Source: Candidula unifasciata (lineage: Eukaryota > Mollusca > Gastropoda > Stylommatophora > Geomitridae). Taken from it: 64,000 nt of DNA. Location: the NCBI GenBank assembly GCA_905116865.2, contig CAJHNH020001607.1, positions 92,001 through 156,000 on the forward strand, given 5' to 3'. The notes under the pieces are model-generated. The model was given only the letters and a program-made list of their open reading frames with translations. It did not search any database and was not told where the DNA came from. The translations under genes were made by a program, and so were the position numbers. Positions 11,549-23,800 of the stretch are shown here, piece by piece (position 1 is the first letter of the stretch; every line of letters starts with the position of its first letter).

Positions 11549-11868
11549 AATAATCACCCACAATGTCAAGTACATTGGTTTCAGAGTCGTCATCTGCTGC
11601 TTCAGGGAGAGAGACTATACCCGCAGGTCATCAGAATCACCTTCACATACAGACATCCCCTCAGACAAACAACATGGAGAAACCAAATTCTCATGGCTCC
11701 AATCCTTCCTCACCACAGCCCATGTCTCCAGACCCCGTCCACGATTTACCACCGGAGTTATTGCAAGCAGGCTGGAGAAAGTTTTGGAGTCGCCGAGAAG
11801 GTCGACCATACTATTTCAACAAACTGACCAATGAATCTTTGTGGGAGACTCCCAGCCTTGGAATGACA
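11549..11868 (+). CDS. PCIF1: PCIF1 coding exon 1 (WW domain)
   Basis: An acceptor (ttacag) ends at 11548, so 14 nt of 5' UTR precede the ATG at 11563; the coding part is 306 nt, phase 0 at the end. It encodes a Ser/Pro/Gln-rich N-terminus, then the WW domain with [17 protein letters not shown] and ESLWETP. The donor is gtaagt, a strong consensus. The acceptor means at least one non-coding exon lies upstream. Confidence 0.94.
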
Positions 11869-14800
11869 GTAAGTACTGTGTGAAGTATGGATACAATTTA
11901 TCTGTATTAATAAGGAAACAGTTTAACACTTACAAATACAAGTTATATAGGGAAATAATACAAGCCTCGTTAACATGAACTTGGTTAACATGAACAAAAT
12001 TTGACCCCAGCAGAGATTGTTGTTATTAATCATGGTTAGCACCAATTATTTTAACACAGACGCATGATTTTTCAGTTCTTTGGAATTGTTGTTTATGAAA
12101 TTTTACTATAGTCCAACATAAACCTCATGTTTAAGTTTAGACGACGTATCAACATCATGGCACAAGGGTAGTAACCCATAAGTGCTCTGTTCTACTTCTA
12201 ACTCAAGCCTGAGTCGGAAGAATCTCAGGGCAGTGCACGAACTCTGTAGCAACGGCAAGGATCTTGAAATACTTTGGGTAGATTTTAAACTCAAAATTTT
12301 GCCCGGGCAGTGCCGTTAGGCTACTTTTTATGATTTCCAACTGCCAAGGGATTTTTTTTTAACATGCGCAGCAATACACATGGGCATCTGATCTTACTAC
12401 CCAGAGACCAGGGTAAATTACTAGAAGAACGTGAAAAAATCCCAGCCTTTACCGGGGCTTGAACCCGGGACCTCCAGCACTCAAAACCTTGTAGCCCCCA
12501 AACCTCAATTCAGATTGCCTATATTAATATGGAAATAGCTTAATACGTATAGATTGTAACTTTCCAGTGGAAAGTCCTGTTTTTTTATTATAGATTGTAA
12601 CTTTCCAGTAGAAATTCCTGGTTGTTTGTATTAGATTGTAACTTTCCAGTGGAAATTCCTGGTTGTTCATTATAGATTTTAACTTTCCAGTGGAAAGTCC
12701 TGGTTGTTCAATATAGATAGTAACTTTCCAGTGGAAAGTTCTGGTTGTTCATACACTTTTTTTTTTAATTTGGCCTCATTCTAGGAAATGAATGTTGCAT
12801 ACAGTACACATTTATTTCACATATCTAGCAGTAAAAAGATCTTATTTATTTGTGTGCAGACTGCTGGTTACGTTCCTAGGACAGATGCACTCCAACTATG
12901 AAGGAACCATGTGTCCTATTGACATCAGCCAGGCCCCCCTGGTTAGGAACCTGTGTCTAACTGGTTAGGAACCTGTGTCTAACTGGTTAGGAACCTGTCT
13001 CTAGGACGACCTCGGAGAGGTGTGGACAGATCTTGACCAGTGTGAGTCCTGATGCACTGCCACACATGGTTCCCCAGACAAGTAATCAGTCTGTAGTGTA
13101 AGTGAAAAGATATAAAACCATACAAAAGGTAGAATCAGTATCATAAACACAAAATGACAAGTGAACGAGAGAGCCTTCTTAGCGCATTATATAAATATTT
13201 AAAATGAACAAAAATTCTCAGAATCACTAAATGGAAGAAATCATATATCTGTCTGGGCGGTTGAATCTCTTATGTGTGTGGCCACCGGACATAATTACTA
13301 GCCCAAAAAAGCTGTGAATGCTAGGGGACCTCTTTATCGTAAATAAGTTGACCTGTTGTATTCTTTGCAGCATGACCCACTAACAGATCCCCTAGGCATC
13401 AACACGGCAGACACCCCGCCCCCTACACCAGTACCGGGACCCCTGGACAAGAGGTTAACCCGACCCAGCACCGAGATCAACCCAGCCGTGGCTGCCATGA
13501 AGCGAAGAGCCAGTTCAGAGTTGTGTGTTGGAAGTCCACTAAAGAAAGCACAACTAAATTACAAGTATGTTGTGTTATAATATTCTGTGTAGTCTGTCTT
13601 CATACGATGTTAGAAGGAAAGTTCTTATAATTCCAATCCTAATGAACCTGTGAATCATGGACAGTTAGCAGATTAATTAAAAGCTATGTTGGCGAGGCAG
13701 AGATGTGGTTTTAAAGACTAATGAAAAGAACACCATGGACAGGTAGAAACATTAATGATGATGAAAGGAATTAACACACAGATTGAACTTATTACCGTCA
13801 TCAGAAAGAGACAGTCTATGTTCTTTGGTCATGTCATAAAAAGGGACAAGCTGGCATAGATTAGGACAGTGGGAAGGTTAGAGGCAGATAAGGACAGAGA
13901 AGATGCTGGACTGTTTATCATGGTATGGAAGATCATCTGTGTCAGAAATGATTGAAAGTGCACAAGACAGAAGGTTGTGGAAAAACATGAACCTCAACTC
14001 CACAAGACATAGACTATAAGAAGAAAAAGAAGGATCAACAAATGCTCAATGAAGTTGAATGTGTGGACTGAAAGGCACAAATATCGCAGCTCTGCTGTAA
14101 ACAGGCACAGTGCTATCACATCACTCAGATGAACGAAAAGAAGAAGAAGGAGATGTATAAATCATCATAACCATTAATTATTCATATGCCACCAAGGACT
14201 CAGTTCCTCCATACTTACAGTCAGTTCCTCCATTCCCCTCAGTCCTATTCAATTATTTCAATATCACATGTAACAGAAAAATTTAAACTCATGAACAACA
14301 ACCTCCATGCACAGAATAGCAAATAACTTAACCAAAAACCGACTGAAAAGACAAAGCTTTCACCATCTATCAAAATTATTCTACACAAAAAACAGTGACA
14401 TCCTTTCTAAAGATCCTTCAACATGGGAAATGATCCAGGCATACAGCATAGACCTACAGCCTAACTATACAGTCACAACAACATTTCCAGGCATAGACAG
14501 AAAAGCTGAAGAATGTGACCTAGTACTGCGTGCAAAGACCCCTGAACATGTCTACAACTGTTATCCAAAACCCGAATGGACACATGTTTACACCGATGGA
14601 TCATTGGAGGGAGCAGACAAAAATGGAGGAGCTGGATCGGTCATCATTCTGCAAGATGGGACCACAGTAGAAACGTCATACGCCTCCGGAAGACTCTCAA
14701 CAAACTTCAGAGCAGAGCAGCAAGCATTTATTGATTCAGCCAAAGTGTTTGGGGAAAGAAAAATTAAAAACAGCAAAATTGTTTTCCTTTGTGACTGCAT

Positions 14801-17800
14801 GTCAGTGCTCCAGGCGACTCATAGGGATCCACGAGACAACATGGAAAGAGAACTGATGCGTCAGCTAAAGAGAAAATAATCAAATTGTTCTCCAGTGGAT
14901 CCCGGCTCACTGCGGCATACCAGAAAATGAGTTAGCAGACAGACTTGCAAAAAATGGAACAAAGGAGAAACAACACGCCCATTCATTGTCATTACCAGAA
15001 ATCAGAACACTTATCAAAGGAAAATACAAGGGATTGTGGAGAGAACAAACTAACAGTAAACATCCACAAGACCCCATCAGCAGACTCAACAGAAAGCAAC
15101 ATAGAATGATTTTCTGTCTACGAACAGGACACTGCAGGCTTAACTACCACATGCATGCAATAAAGATTGTACAGTCCCCACAGTGTGCCTGTCAAACAGG
15201 ACCCCAAACACCTGAGCACATTTTGCAGACCTGCCCACTCTACCTGCAACTACGAAAAGACACCTGACCTCAAGAGCAAAGTGTGCAGAGCAAGCTATGG
15301 GGAACCATGCAGGACCTGCAGCTGACATGCGAGTTCATGCGAAGAATATCATATGTAGAATCCAGTTTGTCATCTTTCATTAATGCTGAACTGTTGCCAT
15401 CTTTTTGTTTGTTTGTTTGTTATACCATCGGTGATACCAGTGGTTTTTTAGGGATTTATCTCAGGATTTCTTAGCCTTCTTGAATTCATCACATTTAGGA
15501 TTCATCAATTTTCCAAGGCATTTATTTTCAATTGTATTCAACTTTCTGTGTTCAGCGGTACTGCAGCTTTCACTGGTGCATGTTTTCAATGCAATAACAT
15601 TAGAACTGAAATATTTGAAATTTGGTTGTAACCATATCACCACAAGAATTGCAAAACTGACACCTACAGTTGGGGCCAATTCCCCCTAAATGTCACTTTT
15701 ATGACCCGTCTGTAGTGATCAATTTACGAGACATGTAGTTAATGACATTGGCTGTGTTCATGCCTGTGCACACTTTCAAGAGGTCAGGATGTGAATATAT
15801 TAACTAAAAATAGCATTTTTTGGTTTATTGCCTTTATAATTATGAAACCTCCATTAGATTAGCGTTTGCAAAACTTGTGGCCAAGAGAAACATCGGTGCA
15901 AGTCAAACTTTACAGGTTGCTGAGTGAAAAGACAAAAGACAGTAAAGTTCATACTAGAGACAACATTGCAGATATAGATAATCTATTTCAAGCGAACGAA
16001 AGAACAAGAAGATTAGCATTCTGGAATACAATTTTAATGGCCATGGCAATGCTGAAGTTAGGCAAGAGAAGGGACTGTAAAATAAATGACTGTATAGGGG
16101 CGTCATAGATCATTAATACAGCTCTGCTCTCAGATACTATGATGTCATTTATTCAACCATTGATGTGTTGTCAGATGTCTCCATTGACATGTCTTTGTTC
16201 ACAGGCCATTCTGGAACTTTGATGTGCCAACAAATGCTGTGATTAGAGAAAGAGCTCCTCTGCACATGGCACCTCCTCATCCAGATGTGGAATCTTTTCG
16301 CTTTGCCTGTGTCATGAAGCTGAGGCAGATCTATCAAGAGTTGTGTCAGTCCCGAGAAAGTGAGTCTTCGACCACCAGAGACCTAACGTTATTGATGTTT
16401 TTGTTGTTGTTCATGTTGGATGCATGCATGTTAAAATTAATGTAACATTTGTTCTAGTTTCAAGTGACATTTAAGGTAAACACCCTTCCGGAGGCTTAGA
16501 GTATGATCTGTTACATGGTGATTAATTTTAGCCACAAAAGTGGACTCAAGGGGCTGCACATTATCATTTGTAGAGAAATCTAAAAGGTTTTTCGAGATTA
16601 GCTTCCAGTAGTGGAGTGGCTGGCCAACAGTTAGAATGCTGGGTTCTCAAGCAGAAAACCCTGGTTCGCATCCTCAGTAAGGCTGGGGATTTTTTCCTAA
16701 GGAGGCAAAATAAAATCCCCACCTGCACAGTCATGACGACAGCACTAGCCATGCGGCCGTAAATCCTCCGGTTCAAAGACCCCTCCCCCTCCCAGACACA
16801 CACACACACAAACCGCAAAGTGGTTAAAAAAAAGGCAATAATTTCCAGTTTTAGCTTCCAGCATGGTCGCAATATACTCAGTATAGCTGACATTTTTTGT
16901 AAGCTAATATCTTATCAACCAGTTCATTGTCAACTACCATCTTTGGCACATATGTTCATAATAGGATGTCTTAGCGCCTGAACTAAGATTTTTGAATTTT
17001 GTTAAAAAGTCTTTTATGGAATGTTTAAAAAAACAAAAATGAGTTTTTAAAAAAAAAGCTAATAATTTGTCTAGTGAAATAATCTTGTGGGTAAGAAAAA
17101 ATATTTTACCCTCATTGTGCTGCATTTATCCAAGTTCAGTCCTTGCCTAATGGGGTTAAGAACATCCATGGCAAATTTCTGGTTAGTTAGGCATTAAATG
17201 TTAAAGTTATCCTATCTGGAAACTTGACAACATCCTCAAAAACAAATAAAAAACTTAAGTTTGTGTGGAAACGTTAGAATGCTGACTGACCTGACCTGGG
17301 ATCTTCTGTAGAAACCAAGTCTGCAGCGCATGTTGAGTATTCTGTGGGCCTTGTTCACATGGGTCAAGTTCTAAATTCACTCTCAAGTTTGTGTTCATAT
17401 GGCTGTTCAGTCTGTTGTATCCAGTTCTCTAGCTAAAATTCATTGCTGCAGATATAATGCGGCTTGCATTCATTTCTGTGATTGGCCTTCTTTTTCCAGT
17501 TGTTGACTCCAAGTGTTTGTAGGTCTGCCTGAATATTATCTGTTCACTGCCTCATGGTCTGCTACCACTAAAATCTTTTGTGTACTCAGTGTTTGTCTCT
17601 CTGTGATCTTTCTTGGGATTTTTTTCACATTGACTTCTGGTAATTTACCATGGTCTCTAGGTAGTGAGATTAAACGACCTTGTGTATTGTTGTGCACGTA
17701 AAAAAAAATCCCTTGGCAGTTGGAAATCACAAAGACTAGCCTAACCGTTAAAAATCTACCCAAAATATTTAAGGATCCTTGCCGATGCTACGGAGCCCGT

Positions 17801-20800
17801 GTACTGCGTTGAACTACTTCAAACTCAGACTTGAATTAGAAGTAGAACAAAGTACTTACGGGTTACTACCCGCGTGTCTTGATGTTGATGCGTTGTCCAA
17901 ACCTCTCTGTACGCCCCACCTGTGGCATCTATTAACCTTTATGATGCCAGTATTTAATGGTGATTTAAACAGATTATGAATTTTATTGTTGATTCTCACT
18001 CTGTGTTCTCTACTGTTTGCTTCTTTGATGGGTCCAAAGATTTGTCTTTACTCTTCTCAAAACTTTGCAATAAAGCTGATGCATCAAAAGATGTGTCTTA
18101 AGACTCTTCTCAGAACTTTACAATAAGGTTTCATCTCTATTCATCATCATCATGTAGCAGGTCCTTTGCAGAACGTCACTTTCATCATGATCTGCCTGAA
18201 AGAAACTTGGTCTCTTGCCAGCTCTCCCACCTCATGCACTTTCATACTCAAGAAGTCACTTGTATCCTGTGCCAATCTTCCTGTTGGTCAGCCCCTGCCC
18301 CTCCTTCCTGGTATTATTTTCCGCTATTATTTTTCCCTGTCCATCGTGGCACTTGATATGACCAAAATATTTCAGCTTCCGAGACAGGATGTTGTTTATT
18401 GGCCATTCTTCCTTGATGTTCAGATCTTTATTATCATCTCTATTACGGATATACATTGTGGCATAGTCTTAAAGCTAACAGAAAGTTTCTCTTCTAAAGA
18501 CATTGATGCCCCAGCCGACTCTTTCAACCGATGGTTGCTAGAGAGAAAAGTCATTGATAAGGGCAAGGATCCTCTGTTGCCGTCTGATTGTACACCAGAG
18601 TTATCCCAGTCCTTGGTCCATGAGATCATGAATGACATCCCCATCAAGCTAATCACACCAAAGTACTCCGAGGATGCAAGGAAACAGCTGTACAAGTATG
18701 CAGACGCAGCCAAAAAACTGATTGCATCAAGGTAATGTCTGTCAAGCCTTGATGTGTTTTACAAGTGTTTATTGTTTAGGAAAACACTAGGAAAGTATTT
18801 TGAAAAAAAAAATGCAGCTACTCACCGCAAAGTGTCTTATTACAACAGCGCTGAATCCCTGTATAGGTTCAGGGGCTTCATTGTGGGAAAACAAAAATAG
18901 ACCCACTGCCTCCCCAAAAAGCATTTCATAAGAGTCGACTAATTACTGATTTTCTGTTAAGTCAGAATGCATCTGCCTGAGAGGCAAGGAATCAAGTCGG
19001 CATACAAATAAACTATATCTCAGGTTCTGGAACAAGACAAAAGTCCAGGGGTGGATGAACAACCAGAACGTTCCACTAGAGTTTAGAGCTGGTAAACATG
19101 TATAAGAAGAAGATCAGCCCTGGAAAATGTCTTTAAAAGGTGCAGGTCCTGTGCACTATTTCGTACCACACACACAAAAATGCCCTGGTTATATCTCCTT
19201 ACAGAAGGCAATTGAGAACAGCAAGCAGCCTCAAAATGCAAAACTGTTCTCGTACCAGATATGATGCACTGCATCAAGCAGCTCATGTCATTATCTTGCT
19301 CACAGTAATTACACAGACCCACATAAACACAGCGTGATGACTAGCATCCCTGTATAAACCAGAACTTGAACAGCAATGGCCAGTAGGTGCAGTGTCCCAG
19401 GCCTTTGGACAGAGAATGTCCTTTCTGCCTTGTCTCTAAATCACTAGAACACATTCTACCCTGTTCAAGTTGCCTGTAAGTAAAGTAAAGGTTCTTTTCA
19501 ACGACTTTAGACCTATTGGGAATTTAAGGCTAGACCTATATTTTTATAGACTAGTCGGCACTTTCTGGGTGATGTGGTCAGTTATCAGCCTTCCCAGGAC
19601 TGCACCTGGTACCCACTCATGGCTAGGTCGACCTGGAAGTCAAGGTCATTTTTGGAAAAAAAAGTCCGGCTACACCAGGACCCAAACCCATGACCTTCCG
19701 ATCCGCAGGCGGGCGTCTCGCCGCCTGTGCCACTCGACTCCCTCAAGTTGCCTGTGTTTGTATCAAATTTATTTTGATCGTTCCGCATTTACATTGTACG
19801 TCACCTGACTTGTTCAGCATCTTTGCTTGTTACCTACATATCAATGATATCCCTGCTGTATGTCTGTCTACTCATATCTTTTTGTCCTACCATTAATAAC
19901 GATTATCTCCTAACTGAAATAATGATTGTTCATCATTACTTTAAAAAATATTGGTTTCTATGTCTTCTAACATAACGATTGTTTATGTGTCCTTACAGAA
20001 ATACAAATACCTCCCAGGAGAGTCGGAAGGTGGTGAAGTGGAACGTTGGAGCTACCTTTAAGTGGTTGCAGGATGCAGGATACAAGGCAACGTATCAGGA
20101 GTGCCTGGTTAGTATACACATGTATTTTGTGTACCTTAATTTGAAGCTGAGGTAGCACACTGGCTAGGGCGATTGCCTGGACGTCTGTGTTTAGATCCTC
20201 ATTGAAATAATTTTATGTCTTTAACAACTGAGGCAAGAAAGAATGTTAAGTGCTGTCATCATCATCATCTTGTGCCCTGCCGACTGGCTTAGGTGCTTTT
20301 GATCACGATTCCTGGTTGCCTTGCACAGCTTTCTTGAAGATTTTCCTCCATGCCATCGTTTCAGCCTATCCTGTGTCATCTTTCTTGGTCTGTATAAAAA
20401 ACAAAAACTATTGTGTGCTGTCTTCTCACTGAAGTTTGATGTCTTTGGAAAATTACCTGTTCGATTCTAGTCTCTTACATGGTATGAGTCTTGTACTACT
20501 GTTAAAAAATTATGATAACTGTGTTTTTGTTTTTCAAATAAACCGTGTACAGTGTAAGTCAAAACCATGGTATTCAAGGATAAAGAAATTGTTTAGCACA
20601 TCACAGTGACTGAAGACAGCTTGACATATGACATTACCACATCCAGCATGAGAATGGAGGTTGAGGCGGTAACTGCAGCGTTCAGTTAGGAGGAGAATAT
20701 CTCAACCACACATGGTGTCATAGTATCAGATTAGTACAATCTTTGTATGGGTTTCAGGGCCCTGTTGTGGGGGAAAAACAAGAAAAGATCTATTGTCTCC

Positions 20801-23800
20801 CCAACAAGCATGTCGTAGGAGTAGACTAATTGGGAGCATCTTTTGAAGTCGGAGTGTATCTGTCAGAGAGGCAAGGAACCAGGAGTGTGCATAGAAATAA
20901 GCCAGATCTGTAAAATGAATGTGCACGCGGTATTCAGGTTGGGGAACAAGACTTAACACGGGAGGTGAAAGAACAACTAGAACTTTCTGCCAGAGTTTAT
21001 AGCCAGTGCACATGAAGAAGCAGAAGATGAAGAATATTAGCAAAGGCATGCTCAGGAAGGTGGAGTCAGGTTTTCTTACAGTGAAATGGGTTGCATCAGT
21101 CCAGAGGCTGCAGGTTGTGATAGTCATGGATATTTTGCCTGGGCAGTGTAGGTGTGTTTGGGAATGAGCAGGCAGATAGGACTGGCCCCACTTTGGTGGT
21201 GTACTGCAACTGCTATTCCGACACTGAAAACAAGACTGATCATGCTAGATCATTCCAAGCTTAAATAATCTTTCTCTCCCTCGTATTTTTGAACATTCAG
21301 TGCAATTAACTCGGTTCTCTCTCCTTTGGCGTGCTTCCTCCAGTTTGACTGTTTCTCAAAAATTCTTTGTGCATCACACTTTCAACTCGATTCCATTCGC
21401 CCAAACTCAAGCACGTAATTTTTGTTTAGTATCTAACCACATTTCCAATGTGAACATCAATTAACAAGGATAAAATGACTCTTTATTTACAATAAGGATC
21501 ATCTCAGGAGCGTATTATGGAGATTTCTGCTCATGCATGTCAGGTATGAGGGGTAATGTGTGTGCAGAAAGACTGGCTGATGTCACTTTGCTGGGTGAGA
21601 AGATGTTTTATGATAAAATGCAAGAGGGTGAAGGCTCTCTAGGACCAAATGGACCTAGCAGCGGAACACAATTATTGATACTCAGAGAGATTGATTTAAA
21701 TGGAAGCCAGCATGTGTGGACATGTCTTTCAGTGCAGTAATGGCAGTTCTTATTTGATTTATTGATTGATTCACTGTCCGTTGATGGGATCTGAGGCTCC
21801 ATTTGGGGGTTGAAAGTGTGGGGTAAACCCACTAATCCTTAACCGAGGTGACTATAGAGATTTGCTGAAAGGCATAGGTATTACAGCCTAGCTGTTTACC
21901 ACAATACAACACACCAGCGTCCCTGTAAGGGTGAACACAGCAGAAAAATAAGAATGTCATTCATTGTAATCAATTATAATCATTATGATGTACCAAACAC
22001 AGAACCTGTTATTTCCTGAACACAGGAACGACTGACACACTTGAAGCGACAATGTGAGCCGTGCTTGTATGAAGCAGCAGGGGAGTCTGTGAAAGGGATA
22101 GTCAGCAAAATCTACAAGCTGTCTGCTGAGAATGTTCAAAAGATCCAAGAGAAAACATGGGAAGTGCTCAAAGAACACAACATAACAGGTAAAGAAACTG
22201 TTCTGTTGTTGGTGGCTTGAGATTTTGAAAGCTCATTTATGTTTCACACAGGGCTCACAGTCCATTCTTTCCTGTGAAATCATTTCCATATCATGGATTA
22301 AATCCACTCCAGCACCTTTGGCCTCTCTCATCAGTGTTCACTTTAGGGTTTGTCTCGGATGTCCTCATTTCCTCTATCCCTGTTTCCCATTTCTGTACCC
22401 GTTTAGTGATTCTCTATTCCTCCCATCTCAGAATGTATCCACTATAGCATCATCTTCTCTGTTTTATAACTGTTGATACTTGTGGTTGCCCAGACATTTC
22501 TCTTGTTGCGCTGTCTTCTCTGTCGTAAAACTGTTCATACCAATTGTTGCCCAGACATTCATCTTCCTCTTATTTCTTTGATGCTCTTGACTTTGTCCCA
22601 TTTTATGTTTGAAAGCTCAGCTGCTACGTTAAGTTACATTGAGTTGAGAACTGACATCATTGCACTCAGGACATTCCCATAAGCAGAACTCCCTCATCTT
22701 CAGCAGCCAGTGCAAAGTTCCAGTTCTCATGGTACCAGTAGCATTCTGATTATCTTGCCTTCCCCATGAGTGTTACATATCGGCCAGATCCCTGGCTGTG
22801 TTACAAAATATATGTATATGCAACTGCATACATTCATGCATATATATGTATGACTGTGTGTGCATGTATGTATATGTGTTTGTGCATGCATATATATGTT
22901 CATACTAAAGATGTGTGTATATATGTGTTATATATTATTGGCACTATGTTAAAGTCCCCTAATTTCCAATTTAACAATTTTTAACCAAAGTGCATTTCAG
23001 GGCTGTTATTTGTCTGTTTACTATATGCCAAAGCCACATATGTGAATTCCTACTCTAAATAGGTTAAAGTGAGGTATTACATTTCGAGCAACTAGACAGT
23101 TTTACAATATGTAAATGTTCAGACCTAACTTTCTCAAAATAAGGATTTGGCACTTTGACTTTGGCAACAATATATTTGTTTGAGCATGTGTTTTTACTTA
23201 TAACAGTTTTAACAAAGAAGACACAAACAATAGTTTGCACAATTTATTGTCTGGTATATTTAAGCTGCATCTTGACAGTACTCCAGTAACAATTGAAAAT
23301 AGTTGGATACTGCAATATACACCTTTCTAGAGACAGTGAAATATGCCAGGCAGTAAATTATTTAGTCTACTTTTTGTGTCTTTATTGTTCAGTTTAAATC
23401 TTTTTTGCCAAACTTTACGGGGTGGGGTGGGGGACATTGTTTTGACATATAGTAATGTGGTGCCGTTCACATTTCCAGGCCCAGGATTAGAGTGACTTCC
23501 CTTGCCATTCAAGCCTCCTTAGGTACTAAGAAGCATGTGACCTAAGGAGGCATGAATGGCAAAGGAAGTCACTCTAATCCTGGGCCTGGAAATGTGAACA
23601 GATCCAGTAATGTTACTGTTCACTTTTATTGTTACTATAGTTTACTGTTTGTTTTGATGTGACCAGAAGGTACGCCTCTACCCGAGCTGACAAATCCCCG
23701 CCATACTTACTGCTATTCTGTGCAGCTGAGCATCCCATCTCCAAGGCTTCCAGTCGTAGACCGCAATATAGAAAGTGAGGTGGCTCAGCTAAAGTATAAA

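Noticed and set aside
18166..18499. Upstream extension of the PCIF1 exon 4 open frame
   Set aside because: The upstream part is antisense to a LINE relic, and the acceptor at 18498-18499 gives a gap-free match to PCIF1.
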